From NCBI GenBank assembly GCA_032718565.1, contig JAVGVS010000019.1:1739146-1803145 (forward strand): a DNA stretch of 64,000 bases, in the 5' to 3' direction. The DNA is from Distichodus sexfasciatus (Eukaryota > Chordata > Actinopteri > Characiformes > Distichodontidae). The notes under the pieces were generated by a model. It saw nothing but the letters and a program-made list of their open reading frames with translations. It did no database searches and had not been told where the DNA came from. Made by a program: the position numbers and the translations under genes. Shown here piece by piece: positions 23,209-37,172 of the stretch (position 1 is its first letter; the number at the start of each line of letters is the position of its first letter).

Positions 23209-26200
23209 GATGCCTAGTGGTCTAGTTAAATGTCTGTTCAGTGCAGCAGTGTTCTGCCCTGAGGCTGTGTCTCTGTCACACACTTTGCTGATAGGCCAAG
23301 GGGAGAGACAATGAGAGGGATGCACAGAACGAGAGCGCGAAAGAGAGAGTGAAGGAGCCGGCGAAATACATAGACTGAGAGACAAGATGGAAAGAGAGAG
23401 TGGGGGATTGTGGAGAGAGGCAGAGAAGTGTCTCCATTAGACTGAGAGTGATGCACTTCCTTCAGTCAGTGTGTAAGTGTGTTACTCCGTCTTACACTCG
23501 ACACTCAACTGGCTCTCTCCATAAACTACAGCTCTTCCCCTCCTAATCCATCCGTCTCAGTTAAAGTGTCACAGTGAGGGCCGAACAGCTGCGTCGATCA
23601 CACACACACACACACACACACACACCATCACACACACCATCACACAAGACACTTTGTATTTAGTCTGATAACGAAAAGATGGGCTAAAGATAATTAGCAG
23701 CGGCTGCACAATATGGTACTGTGTGTGGTCGTGTTGGTGTGTGTGGAGTGTACTGGTGTGTTTCTGTGTAACTGCGTATGTTGATGTGTCAGCTGGCTGT
23801 GTGGAAGGGTTGGTGTGTGTGTCAGTTTGTGTCTGAATACTTGTGTGTGTATGTGGGAGGACTGGTGTGTGTATGTCAGTGTGTGTGATTGTGTGTGTGT
23901 ATGCATGTGTGTGTGTGTTGTTTGTGCATGTGAGTGCATGGCTGTTTATGTTTTTATTTTTGTGTGTGTTTTCTGCATATGAAAAGCCTTTCCAAGGTTG
24001 ATAAAGGTTTTATTTTCAAATCACACTCCTCTGAAAACACTTTCCTGAAAAACATGTCAAGTCACATTTTGATTCACTATTGACACACTTTTAATATTCC
24101 GTCAGGAGAGTTATTAGTTCTAAACTCTTCGTAAACAAGCGTAGGGGGCTTATGTATTATTTATTATTTTAGTTGAAGGCTAATACATGCATAACAAATT
24201 ATATAGATTTAATCTAGCTTTAGTTTATAAAAATGTAGGCAATACATTATGATACTTCTAGTTTTATAGTTTTAAAGGTTGGGTTTTGCCTTGTTCAGGA
24301 GTACCTCAGTGGTACCTTTTCCGGTTCGCGACTTGAACCTGTGACCCTCTGATAATGGGGAGCACTCCTTAACCGTCATATTATCAACTGCCCCGAAGCA
24401 TTGGCAGCTTATCTGAGAACTGAGGAGCTGCTTGATTGTGGTTTCTGTTTTTTATCCAGGTTTGCTCTCTTGTTTTTGATTACACCTTTTGCCTGCTGAT
24501 TTTTGACTTGATTTTTGATGTTTCTGTTTCTTTTCCTGGTGACCTGGCTGGTTTGATTTGGATTTGTTTGAGGACTCCTGGTGAATGATCATTTGCTCTC
24601 TGATCACAACTTCTGGACATGTAAAACTGTAATGAGGCTGGAATGGCAAAATGAGATTTGACTCACCTTTCTAAGACGTAAGAAATCATGACACTCATTG
24701 GTGCAAAATCCAGACTCTTCAGTAACTTCCAGTAAAAACTTTACCAGAAATGTAACTTGATAATATGGTTTGTGGCAAACTTCAGTTACAATGTGGTTTA
24801 TTAAACCACACTTTAGTTAGGGCAGGAAAAACATTTCCATACCTCCTAGCCAACTTTAGCAAACTAACATGTTAACAAACATTGTTTATATGACTAATCA
24901 TTAATCATTTATAGTCATCATAGTATAATGCTATAGTTTGATACATGATCTTAATTCCTAAAATGAATTGCGTGAGTATTTGTCATTGTGAACACACCAC
25001 AGCACAGCACACAGTGCACCACAATGAAATATAACCTCTGTATTTGACCCATCGTAAAGGAGCAGTGGGCATCCGGAACTTGAACTGGCAAGTTTCCAAT
25101 CACAGGGTTATAGTAATGATAACCATGAAAAACTGTATATTCCTATATAGACATATAGCTGTACCAACTGTTAAATTATGATCATTATGAATCTTGCAGC
25201 AGCGATACAACATATCATGAATAACAGAAACTGCATGGATAATACTTCCTAAATTTAACTTGACAGAACAGAGAGAGAGAGCAAGAGCAGAGCAAGTCTC
25301 TACTAGTTTCCTAAGGACTGTTTTTCCCTGTCTGTCCAGGATTTCGAGTGTAAAGTTGTTTAACACAGCATTGTAATGAGTAAAATACAAACAGGGACTG
25401 ATCATGTCATAAGCATAACCAGACTTTTCTTTAGTTTCCATTTTCACCCGTCCATTGTGTAGCTCTGTAGTGAGGTCTCATGTGATTTGGAGGCAAAAAC
25501 AGAGGCTTTGTCTTTAAATCTGTTTACATACCTGTGGGCACCCCCCAACATCTTCTCATCACAGTAAGAGTTCCTGCTAGGAACAAGTCAAGATGAGCAG
25601 AAGAAGGTTTGTGACTTTGATATGAGAGAACTGTTAATAGCTCTCCAGTTGTGATGGAGGACGAAGCAGCGAACCCTGTAGGCAGGTCCAGACTCCCACC
25701 AAGCGTGAGCTCACATGAAAGATTCCAGCCTACATGTGTAAAAAAAAAAAAAAAGAAGAGCTCAAAGTCTCTCACAGATGAATTTCACACAGTGCTTTGG
25801 GGCATGTGAGGTGGGTACGTACAGCAGCTCTATTGTTGTATATCCCAAAAAAGAGCTCTTTTGTGTGAGCTTCATTTTTCCACCTGTTATACAGGTAAAA
25901 CAGCAAAGCCTTTGTTGCAGCTTCGAGAAACACATCTGTGCTTAAACTGTTCAGTGTGCTGTGAAGTTGTTGACATGAACACAAATGGAATTATGTTAAG
26001 AAATATAATAATTACAGATTTTTTTTCTTGTCCTTTCCTTCCTAAGTGTGAACTTTGTGTTAATATGGTGTTAGTTACAAGTCGAGTTACGGCACAAGGT
26101 CGGAGGCATCCAGAATTTCTGCTGGTGCAGAGATAAAAGCCACAACAAGCTCTTTATCCGTTTGGAAAAATAGCCATTTGAATAATTTAAAATGATTTCC

Positions 26201-27612
26201 CCTAAATACATCTATTTTCCATCATTACACTAAATGAGAAATGAAAATTGGCTACATAACTGGCATCAATAGAATCAGAGTGTGCTCGTGCAGCAAATAC
26301 CAAATCTTTGCTGAAGATTGAGTCGTGATGACCAGGACTGAGTATTGCTGTTTTATAGCAAGACACAACCATAGTAGTGCATACATTTCTCAGTTTTTAA
26401 TTGCAGTGACCATGTATGGTTAATCACAAGCACTGTGTCCTTGTTTCATTTAAAGAAATTGGCTGTGTAACATCCATAAATCCAGAATTAGTAAACTCAT
26501 CAAACACCACATCACCATGGATATTTGGAGATTTTTTCTCCAATTATTGTAGATTTTTACCTTCTTAACTTGTACCATTTCAAGTAAAATATCTGAGTAA
26601 GAAATCAAATATGTAGCCAGTAGGTTGGCATGGCATGGTGAGGTTAATAAGATGAGAGCTTGGAGTAATGTTTACTTGGTGAACCCAAATGCAGAGTACA
26701 ACAAACAGTCTTTATTTTAAGTGAGTGACTATTTGTCCTTGTGAACACAGCACAATGCAGCACACAGTACACCACATTGAAATGTGGCCTCTGCTTTTGA
26801 CCCATCCATGAAGGAGCAGTGGGCAGCGCCCGGGGAGCACTGCTTGGGGACGGTACCTTTCTCATGAGTACCTTAGTTGTATCTTTACTTGTCCGGGACT
26901 TCTGATCATGGGGCCAACTTCCTAACTGTTACTCTACCAACTGCCCCTATTTGAAAAAGCTGGACAGAAAGATGCTCATTATGCAATGCCAGACATGACA
27001 GTTTTTCACGAAGATTAGACTTAAACAATGGCCTTTAAATGCAAGAAGTTGTGGGTGTGACAAGTTAAAACTCAGGCAACTAAAACCTTACATTTGGAGG
27101 TGAGGGGGTAAAACAGACACAGCGGTCCCATAAGTCCCTCAGACCCTCACAGAAGCTTCGAGCGGCGTCTGCACCTGTGTGAAATGTGAAATGTGTGCGG
27201 GTGTGTGAGAATGTGCTAATGTGTGTGTGTGGAGGTGTTACTGCTCCATGCTCTAGCAGACGAGGCTTGTGATACTGTGAAATGAATATTCCCGACCCGG
27301 TTTCCATGCCGACTGTTCTCAGACCGGACCCCTGGGTAAGAGAATGGGGGAATGTTCCGGAGAGGGAGAGAGGGGGAGTAGACAGGTGGTGAGGAAGGCA
27401 CAACCTCTGTGCCAGCACACATACACACGCACTTACAGTGGCTGGCATCTTTCACCCAGTGTGTTGACAGAGAGAATAATGACTGAAGGCTTCACATGTA
27501 TGAATAGATACGCTTCTCATGATCGTCTCGTCAGTCAGGAAGCTGCTTGAACGGAAAAAAGAAGTTAAAGAGTGATGCAACTTTAATGCAATACTGCAGT
27601 CAGAGGAGAAGA

Positions 27613-27660
<48 letters not shown>

Positions 27661-30600
27661 GTTCCCTCCTGCCCTCCCATTTTCTTTCTTTCTCTGTCTT
27701 ACACATACATACCAACACAAATACTCACAAGCACACACACATTTTGTGAATCCCTTTGAAAACTAGACCAAGATAGCCTGAACAGAGAGAGAGTTTATTC
27801 ATTCAGCCTCAAGGCCTTAACACACACTCATGCTGTAGATCTAAGTGCAGATGTGTTACCGGGTCTGTAGTCAGGCATTTCACATTTGTTTGTGTATCTC
27901 AATCTATTTGTGTGTGTGTGCCACATAGAGAGTGACATGTATAAGCCATCTGGTCATATCTCTATAGTGGCTTTCACACGGTGGCTGAATTCTGACATTT
28001 CAGCTTTCCCAGAAACAGCAGTGGATGTCTGCATGCTGCTCTGTGTGTGTCTGTGTGTCTGTGTGTCTGTGTGTGTTTGAGCTGTTTGCACTGGGAGGAA
28101 CCCGTTCTGCAATGGGTTTTTCTGCCACATTACACATCCCCTTAACGGGAACTCACTGGTACATGCTTGCATCAATATCATTCATTCTGCGTTGCTGAAA
28201 CTATAAAAATCTGACCACACCACCTTAATAACACTGCCTCATCTGAGCTCAGAAACTCACCAGTGATGAAAAGACCGACGGTGAATAACAGAGCGTAACT
28301 ATATCTATAAACAATCTCCAGTAATATGTGACCTGATCTGCCGTAATGAGTCGGAAGTCAGCGTTCTATTTATTTAGATACGGGCCGATTATGTTGAAAA
28401 ACATCACAAAAATAGCGATTTTTCTTTTTTGGAGACCAGATTAATTTTGAAGACCTCTTTCATATAAGACCAAAAAAGAAAATTCGATATTTTTGATGTT
28501 CGTCAACATAATCGGCCCGTATCTAAATAAATAGAACACCGACTTCCGACTCATTATGGCAGATCGCGTCACATATAGGTTTACTCACGTTAACATAAAC
28601 AGATTAAGGCTGCAACCAGCATTTTAATTCATCATTTTCATTAAGTATTAAATACATTTATTATAATTTACTGTAGTTTACTTATTATAGCAATATATAA
28701 TATATGCTATGATACATAACCTAAATTAAAGACTTAATATGGTGTAAAATTCCAATGCTGATAATGTAAGAAATCTGGAATAAGTAAGTTTATACAAGCT
28801 GTGTTCACAGCTAAAAAACCAAACTAATTTTAGAATTTGTTTAAAACATAAAAAAACAATTTTAGAATGTATTTTTTGCAAAAGATTAATTTTCTTTAAA
28901 AAATCTTCATATTTGTAGGGTAATAAAGAAAGATGGGTGTTTTCTCTTTCCTAACACAACTTAGGCCTGTTGACTATGTTGTTATCCCCGACAGTGCAAT
29001 AAAATAATGGCCACAGTTTAATCAGCATTATTGTTATCGGTTGATGGGCAGATATAGTACGACTGAGAGGCCCAGTTTTTTATTAGGGCAGTAAAGGGCA
29101 GGATTAAAAGATGTGTACTGTGTAGATTTGTGTAACACATACACACACTTACTTATGTAAAATATATGATGTTAGGATATTGGTTTTCAGGGCCAGATAA
29201 AGACCTAATATAAAATCTAAATGTGTGTCTTCATCAGACCTCTGAGAAGAACTCCAGTCGCTTGAATAGAAGTGACACAAATGTGTGTGTGCGTGTGTGT
29301 GTGTACATACCATCTGCTTTCGTCTGCTCTCAGATGCTCTCACTGTGAGACTAATTACAGGACTTTACACGTCTCCACAGCGACCAGTGCCACAATGTCA
29401 GAGACCTGGCCACCTTCTGTAGAGGAACACACACTCATACACATACATGCCACATACACACATGTTTACATTTATGTCATTTAGCCAATGCTCTCATCAA
29501 GAATTACTTACAATTTTTTATTACAGGGACAGCCTTCTTGGAGCAACTTGGGGATAAGGGCCTTGCTCAGTGGCCATCGGTGGTCCCAGGGATGCAAACC
29601 CCACACCTTTCTGCCCGAAAAGGCTGCTCACTATCGCAGGGTTTCAGTCACCTAGACCACTGCATCACCACTGCTTTCTTGCCACAAATAATGCTGTTAT
29701 TTAAATGGAATGTGCGATCTGTAGTGTTGGGGGCCAGTTTGTAGCGTAACTGTTAGGGAGTTGGCCCTGTGATTGGAGGGTCGTTGGTTTTAATTCTGGG
29801 CCGGTAAAGGTACCACTGTAAAGTACCATCCCAACTGCCACTGCTCCTTTACCAATGGGTGTGCTGAGTTCACAATGACAAATAATCACACACTAATTAA
29901 TTAAATTGTTATATTTGTATGATCTCATTTCCAGGCTGATTGATTCAGTTTGCAGTTTTTGCTCTGTGTGAGCTAGATGTAGAGACGGCTGACTTCACTT
30001 TGACATTAGGAGTAGTTTGACCCAAGCATACAAATCTATCAGCTCACTCTAGTTGCTAGAGTGTGTGTGTGTGTGTGTGTGTGTTTATGTAAGTGCTTTT
30101 TCTGGTAATACCAAGTGGTTTCAACTAAATTAAAATGGATGACCCGTTTTTCACCTTCTCAAATTCATGAGCTGTCCACACACACACACTCACACACCAG
30201 CACATATACATACATTGGTGGTGACCTGGGATCATGAACACGTTACGCATTATAATATGAATGTGTGTGTTGGGGCAATTCATATTACATAGTGTAAATC
30301 TTTATCTTTACTTCATGAATCTAGCACTAATAAAGTCAACAAACACCACAGCAACGTGAGACAGATATTGGGAAATTTGGAGATAGACAGTTGTGTGTAG
30401 ACCTGTAGGCAGAATGGCAGGACTAGGTAGAAATTTAGATGGAGAGACATGTGTAAAGAGAAATATCAGCAGACAGACAGATGTGGACAGATGATAGACA
30501 GGTGTAAAGAGATATAAGAGCAGACAGACAGGTGTAGAGAGATAAATCAGCAGACAAACAGGTGTAGACAGTCATATAGTCAGACAGACAGGCATAGACA

Positions 30601-32030
30601 GACACACAGTATAGACAGACAGGTGTAGACAGATATATCAGCAGACAAACAGGTGTAGACAGACATATAGTATAGACAGACAGGTGTAGACAGATATGTC
30701 AGCGGACAGACAAGTGTATACAGATATATGAGCAGACAGACAATTGTCGACGGACATACAGTATAGGCAGAAAGACGGGTGTGGACTGACAAATAGGCAG
30801 ACAGACAGGTGTAAACAGATATATGAGCAGACAGACAAGTGGAGACAGACATATAAGCAGGCAGACAGGTGTAGATAGATATATCAGCAGACAGACAATT
30901 GTCGACAGACAAACAGGCAGACAGACAGGTGTAAACAGATATATGAGCAGACAGACAGGTGTAAACAGACATATGAGCAGACAGACAGGTTTGAGAAATA
31001 GGCAAGTAGAGGCAGACACACAGTTGTAGGCAGATAACTCTTTTATTACAGAATATAATGGGTGACCTAAATTCCAACTAAATCTACAGAACTGTGATAG
31101 CCTGTGTGTGTGATTAAGACTTAAGCCAAACCCAGACTGCCTACATGCTAAAAGTAATGTGGTTTCCTAGGTAACTACGGGGAGAGCGGCATGGCGGCGT
31201 TTAAGGAGATGGCGGGGAAGGAGGGCATCTGCATCGCCCACTCGGATAAGATCTGGAGTAACGCGGGAGAGCAGAACTTCGACCGGCTGCTGCAGAAGCT
31301 GCGCAGTCACCTGCCCAAAGCCCGCGTGGTGGCCTGCTTCTGCGAGGGCATGACCGTCCGCGGCATCCTCATGGCCATGAGACGTGCCAACCTGGTCGGG
31401 GAGTTCCTACTCGTCGGCAGGTCAGTGGGGCGGCGATGTTGGTGAGGGGAGGGTTGAAAGAAAGAGAAAGTGAGTGTTAAAGAGAAAAAGACTGACAGAA
31501 GGACAGCGGGAGGGCATGAGACAGATACTGACAGAGAGAGAGAGAGAGAGAGAGAGACTGTCTAAGAGGCTGACAGAGGAAGAGAGAGACTGACAGTAAG
31601 AAAATGACTGCAGTACTGAAAGAGTGAAAAAGATTGATCTAGAGAAAGAGAGTGACTGAGATACCGACAAGGCGACACATAGAGACTAACAAAAAGAGGG
31701 AGTAACTGACAGAGAGAAAGGTAGAGAGATCAACTGACTTAGAGACTCACGGTGAAAGAGAGAGAGCACATGATAGAGAGAGAGAGAGAAAGGGTGAAGG
31801 TAGTGACTGACAAATACTTATGAATATAGAGAGACAGTGAGAAAGAGAGACTGGCAGAGATACTGACACAGAGACTGGCAGAGAGAAAGTGGCAGCATTT
31901 CTGACAGAGAGACAGAGAGAGCTTGAGAGAGACAGAGAGAAAGAGACAGTAAAAGAAATTGATAAAGAGAGGGGAGAATGAGAGAGCGACTGACAGAGAA
32001 ATGGAGAGACAGAGAGAACAACTGGCAAAA

Positions 32031-32062
<32 letters not shown>

Positions 32063-33972
32063 GGGAAGTAGGGTTGAGAGAAGTGAATGTAATGGTGTTT
32101 AATATTCATTGGCTGTGAGGTATATTGCAATGATTGCACAAGCACAGAAGCAGCCACACTCTTAAACGACACATTCTTAAAACACACACTCAAAAGCACA
32201 CATACACAAGTTGAGTATTTTTTGTTCCTCTGTCTTCTACTCTGAAATGGGCTGTGTGCGCGGCCAATCCCCTCTCCCCTCTGATGCTGTCCTAGTGTGT
32301 GTGTCTTTCTTAGCCCACACCTTCACACACTCTGTGGACATGATCACCATCGTCATCATCTTCATCATCTGCATCATATCAGAATCATCATCGTTGTTGT
32401 TGTCATGGACGTCATCGTCGTCATCATTATCATCATCATCATTTGGCTGTGTGGATGTGGGAAGGTAGGTCTGTTTTACACACAACTCTATCTGTCTGTT
32501 CACAAGTTGTATTTCTATTTGCCTGACTGTCTCTCCACCTCTCTCACCTTTTCACTCTCTGCCTTTTTTCCTCTCTACCTGGGCCTCTGTTCTATCCCCA
32601 ATCTGAGTTAAACCCATTTACATTTAGTGTTGGCAAACTGGGTGGGTTGCCAGATTTGCTTTTAGTGTGAAGTCTGGCAGTCTTCCCAAACATCCTGGGT
32701 TTATGTTGTTATGCTGTGAGTTTGAGTGCTCTCGCCATGTTTCCATGGATTTCTGCGGGTGCCCAGTTCCTCCCACAGTCCAGAAACATACCCTATAGGT
32801 TGATTTGGCAACTCCAATTCCCTCCATGGTGTGCATGTTTGTGTGAGTGTGTGTACCCTGGGGTGTGTTGGCGCTCCACCCAGGGTTGGCCCGGGATATG
32901 CTGCGTTCCCTATGACCCCAATTGGGATAACGCGGTTCAGATAATGAATGAATATATGAATTTTATTCTTCTGTGTATTTCATCTATGAACAACTGGTGT
33001 GTAGTAATAGTATAAACTACACAGAAAAAAGGGAAAACCATAGCTGCAAGGCTGCATAGTTTGTTATAAACAAGCGTCTTTCTGGTTTAATGCTACCGCT
33101 GGTAATTGTTGGTAACAGTTGGTGGTGTAATAGTTAGGGAGTTGGCCCCAGACAGGTAAAGGTGCCACTGAGGTACTCATGAGTAAAAGTCTGAACCTTC
33201 ACCGGTCTCATGAATTCGATTAAAATATGATAATCACGTCAACGATTCGATACAATGCAATATCCTGATGCATTATGATGCATCCCAGGAATTGTTCTCC
33301 TTCACATTGCATGCAGATTGGACATGGATTGCAGATTGAGCAGCCATAGTTAATATGGGGATGTTCTTTTTAAACTAGAATTTATATGCTGCAGCCAGAA
33401 AATCCCCAAGCAATGTCATTATGATATAATTGATTATGGTCCGCCACTGCATCAATGCAGAACCGTCTACATCTGCATCCTGATGCCTCAATTATGTGAT
33501 TAATTTCAACACACTCCTAGTAAAGGTACCACTGAGATATCATCCCCAAGCACTGCTCCTCTGATAGAGCTGCCCACTGCTCCTTCATAGATGGTGTAAA
33601 AGCATATCCTTGTGGTGCACTGAGGGCTGTGCTGTGGTGTGTTCACAATGACAAATAAACACTCACATAAATTCACTTAATTGTCGCAAGGCTGAACCTT
33701 ATACACTGGAAAACCCAAGTGCACCGGAGTGGCTTCTATACTGCACAATCCTTGTATACCAGTGGTGCAACACCATAAATCTATCTGTCTCAAAGAAACA
33801 CACACACACAAACACACACATTACAAACACAGTAAACACCCACACACTGCTCTATCTCGCTGTTTCTTAGGATTTGGTACCTAGGGCTGCATGTGTGTAG
33901 TAGCATACTTACCATTCTTGGTATCATTTCCACACTTCTTTTTTCTCTTTCACCTCTCTTTCTCTTACACAA

Positions 33973-34003
<31 letters not shown>

Positions 34004-34142
34004 GCACAACAGCCTTCTGAAGTCATCTCTAATGACTGGGTTTAATTGACTAAGTGTCGTTCTTCATTAGGCACAATGGACTACAGCCAGATTTGGCCAA
34101 AAGTGTGAGGGCACTGTACTGTCCAGTTCTGCACACACACAC

Positions 34143-34173
<31 letters not shown>

Positions 34174-36941
34174 CTCGTTGACCAAACAGTGAGTCAGAAA
34201 AACGGGGGTGGAGGGGGGGTGACCTGCTGCACACTACTCAGGGGGTTTCCCATAATTCCAGAGGGCAACTTGCAATTAATATGGCCAGGGGAATAAATAT
34301 CCTTGTTGTCATGACGACTCAACAGCCTCCTAAACTCCCACAGCATCTTGGACCCACACACACACACACAACACAAAGTCTTAGAAACTGTTTTTTTGTA
34401 TAGTCACTGATTGCGGTTGAATTTGTTTTGCCATTGCTCACTGGTGTGTGTGTATGTGTGTGTGTTGAAGTTTGTGTATGTCTAAGTGTTTGTTATCTCA
34501 ATGCTTCAGTGCTCCAGTAAATTGTCTGTTCTATAGTTAATACCCCCTCAAGTCAACACCCACAAGTAAATTGTCCCTGTCTACTCTGCTTATGCGTCAC
34601 TGGGTTATACTGGGATCCGAACACACACACACCCTTTCTCACTCTCATATTCCTTAGTGCCTCATTGGGTAATCTGTCATTTCTTACCAACTTTAGAAAC
34701 AGAGTTCTATATTGTAGATTCATATACATGTGTGTATATTTATGGTGTGTGCAGAAATTCATTCAAAACATGCTTATTGTGAGATTATCTCTGCAAATGC
34801 CACATCCAGCAGAGGCCCAAATACTTATTGTCAACCTAACTGATATCCTTCTCGGATAAAGTAGACAGTGAACCAGCTTTAAGAGCGAAAAATGTTCCAA
34901 AATCTAATATTTGGATTGTTACATTTTGAGACTGTACAAAAAACACATCGGCCTCAGATATCCAAATTAAAAATACGTTAATATATTCCAGTGTGTGTTA
35001 TGATATGCTCTTTCAGTTAAATTATGAAAAATTAACACAAAACAGAAAATGTGTTGAGAACAGCATGTTCTAACATAAACAAATATACTGTTTTCAAGTT
35101 TTTCAATATTTCACTTTATCTCTTAAGAAATGTTTGACACTGAATAAAAGAAGCCGAACTACAATCTTCCCCATATCTCCCACATAGAGCTCCTCCTCTC
35201 ACAGTTCTCACTTTTCTCACACTCAGATCACAGAACAGTGCTGAGAAAAAATTGTGCAAAATAAAATAGAGCAGGTGTGACTAGTCAGACGATTAGCCCA
35301 TTCTCACCCTGGCACTGCCCACCGCTGACCGTGCCACTTCCCCTCGCCACAAACGGCTGGTTCAGTTACTACCTCGAGGATTCTAAATATTAAGCCTTTT
35401 ATGTTGCTGTTATGGCTCATTAAGTCCAGCAGATTTGTATTTTATGGCAATCTTGATCACGTCTCATGCTTAGGCTGTTCAAGCCTAATAAGTTTTATCA
35501 CTGATACCAGTCATGTTAGAAAGTGTCTTCAATTTAGAGAGTCTAATTTTCTTGTTTAGGGCTTTTAAGAAACAGAGATGATTTAATTCATTTTCTAGAT
35601 CTTGCTTTGTTTTGTCATATATGCACTGCAGGCATTTTTGTCTGCACACAAAATCTATGATAAAGTGGATGCTGGTTGGGTTGGAACTGCAATTTGACTG
35701 CATGTTTCCATATTGGAAATATTGGTTTTATCACAATAAATACAAAAGATGACAGAAGTACACAATACATATAGGTGAGTTCATTATTGTGGTCAATGTC
35801 ATCAGAATTTGTTATCTTTAGTATATTAGTTGTTTTTAAATCAAAGTAGGTTGAAAATGTTTTGACAAATCATTATATTAAATTAAACAGTCAAAGTAAA
35901 CTTTATTGTTATCTCAGCTATATACAAATGTATAGAGAGACGAGAAGATGTGGCTCCAGTTTCTACTGGAGAAAAACTACAGTTGCATTACAATCCCATG
36001 AATATAATTTGTGCATTAAAGATGGATAAGAGCTGCAGCAGTTTAATATGAATATTCTAAATAGGAAGAGTATTAGAATATAAATAGTATCTCTATGACA
36101 TCTAAACTAGGTATGGAAAATGTGCAGTTTTAGTTACACAAGCAGAATGGCAGAAATGACTGTTCTGTTGCTTGCTTGATAAGGATTTAGCCTATTTTGA
36201 GATATATGTAGCATTATGTAATGTTTATGTAAGTAATCATGTCATGTAAAATTGTCTTAGCCTGACAGGTGCTGTAATTTGGCTTACTTCAAGAAAAACA
36301 CAAATACATGTAAGATCCAACGTGAAATGCCTGGAAATCTGAAAAATGAGAACTTCCCCAAATTCTAGATGCTTTTCACTATTTGTATATAATATTTTTG
36401 CGGTGCTCAGCAATATGGAAATATCTAGGATTAAATTACAGCCACACAACAGCAGATAAGAGCAGAATCAGCTCATGTTAGTGTGCTGGGCCTGGGGGGG
36501 ATGTATACGCCGGTCTTTAGGTACAGTAGGTGTTGGTACAAGACGGTGTTGCGGCACATCTGATGCCCACTGACGGTAGGACGCTTCCTGCTGCTCCGCT
36601 CTTTAATCCTTGGCTGCAGTGAACAGGATGGACTGCATTAAAACTGCCACATTCTTTCAATAATTTCTGAGGATGTACAAAACGTTTTCACTGTAAGGCT
36701 GCAATAAAGCTCTCTAGGTGGCTTCAGGCTTGAATTTGGAAAAAAAGACCACTCTCTCTTTAAGGCCTGGGTTGCCATGGAGACATGGACTACTGTGATC
36801 TTATTAAAGAAATGTAAAAGTGTTTGAATGTTTGCTTTTCACTCTTCCGTCCATTTCTCATTCTCTGTTCTCTTTCTCCGTTCCTGTTTTCCAATGTTTC
36901 CATGGCTTGTCTGCCTGTCTGTGGGTTCTGTTCTTTCTTAC

Positions 36942-36992
<51 letters not shown>

Positions 36993-37136
36993 ACTCGCTC
37001 TCTCTGGACTGAATGTCATGTTTGAGGTGAGCTGCATCAAATGTGGAGGAGCTGTCAGCTCTTCATCCTGCTCTTCTTCCTTCTGCCAGATGAAATGGAG
37101 TGTTGCAGATTTGGTCTGTGTATGTCTATGTATGTG

Positions 37137-37172
<36 letters not shown>

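Larger units (their letters stand above)
10693..31170 (+). other. grm5: grm5 intron 1 (20,478 bp)
   Basis: GT-AG intron, phase 1. 10693-11930 and 17100-18080 show nothing I recognise beyond short repeats and AT-rich sequence. 11934-14882 holds repeat copies and many CA/GT runs. 15706-20953 holds a full dispersed repeat, a degenerate minisatellite, a second dispersed repeat and two hAT-like elements. 21548-23215 holds a hAT-like fragment, the TA run and a pyrimidine tract. 24288-26946 holds three fragments of the tRNA-headed repeat. 28324-28576 is a foldback element. 30440-31024 is a minisatellite next to the exon. No second gene is evident on either strand. Confidence 0.9.

Noticed and set aside
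22334..23217. Long Ser/Leu-rich frames in the CT tract
   Set aside because: CT dinucleotide runs read as Leu-Ser repeats. No domain or non-repetitive part is present.
30580..31077. A 165-residue minus-strand frame of ten-residue repeats (VYTCLSAHIS-like)
   Set aside because: It is the antisense reading of a 30-bp minisatellite. A unit divisible by three keeps a frame open without selection.
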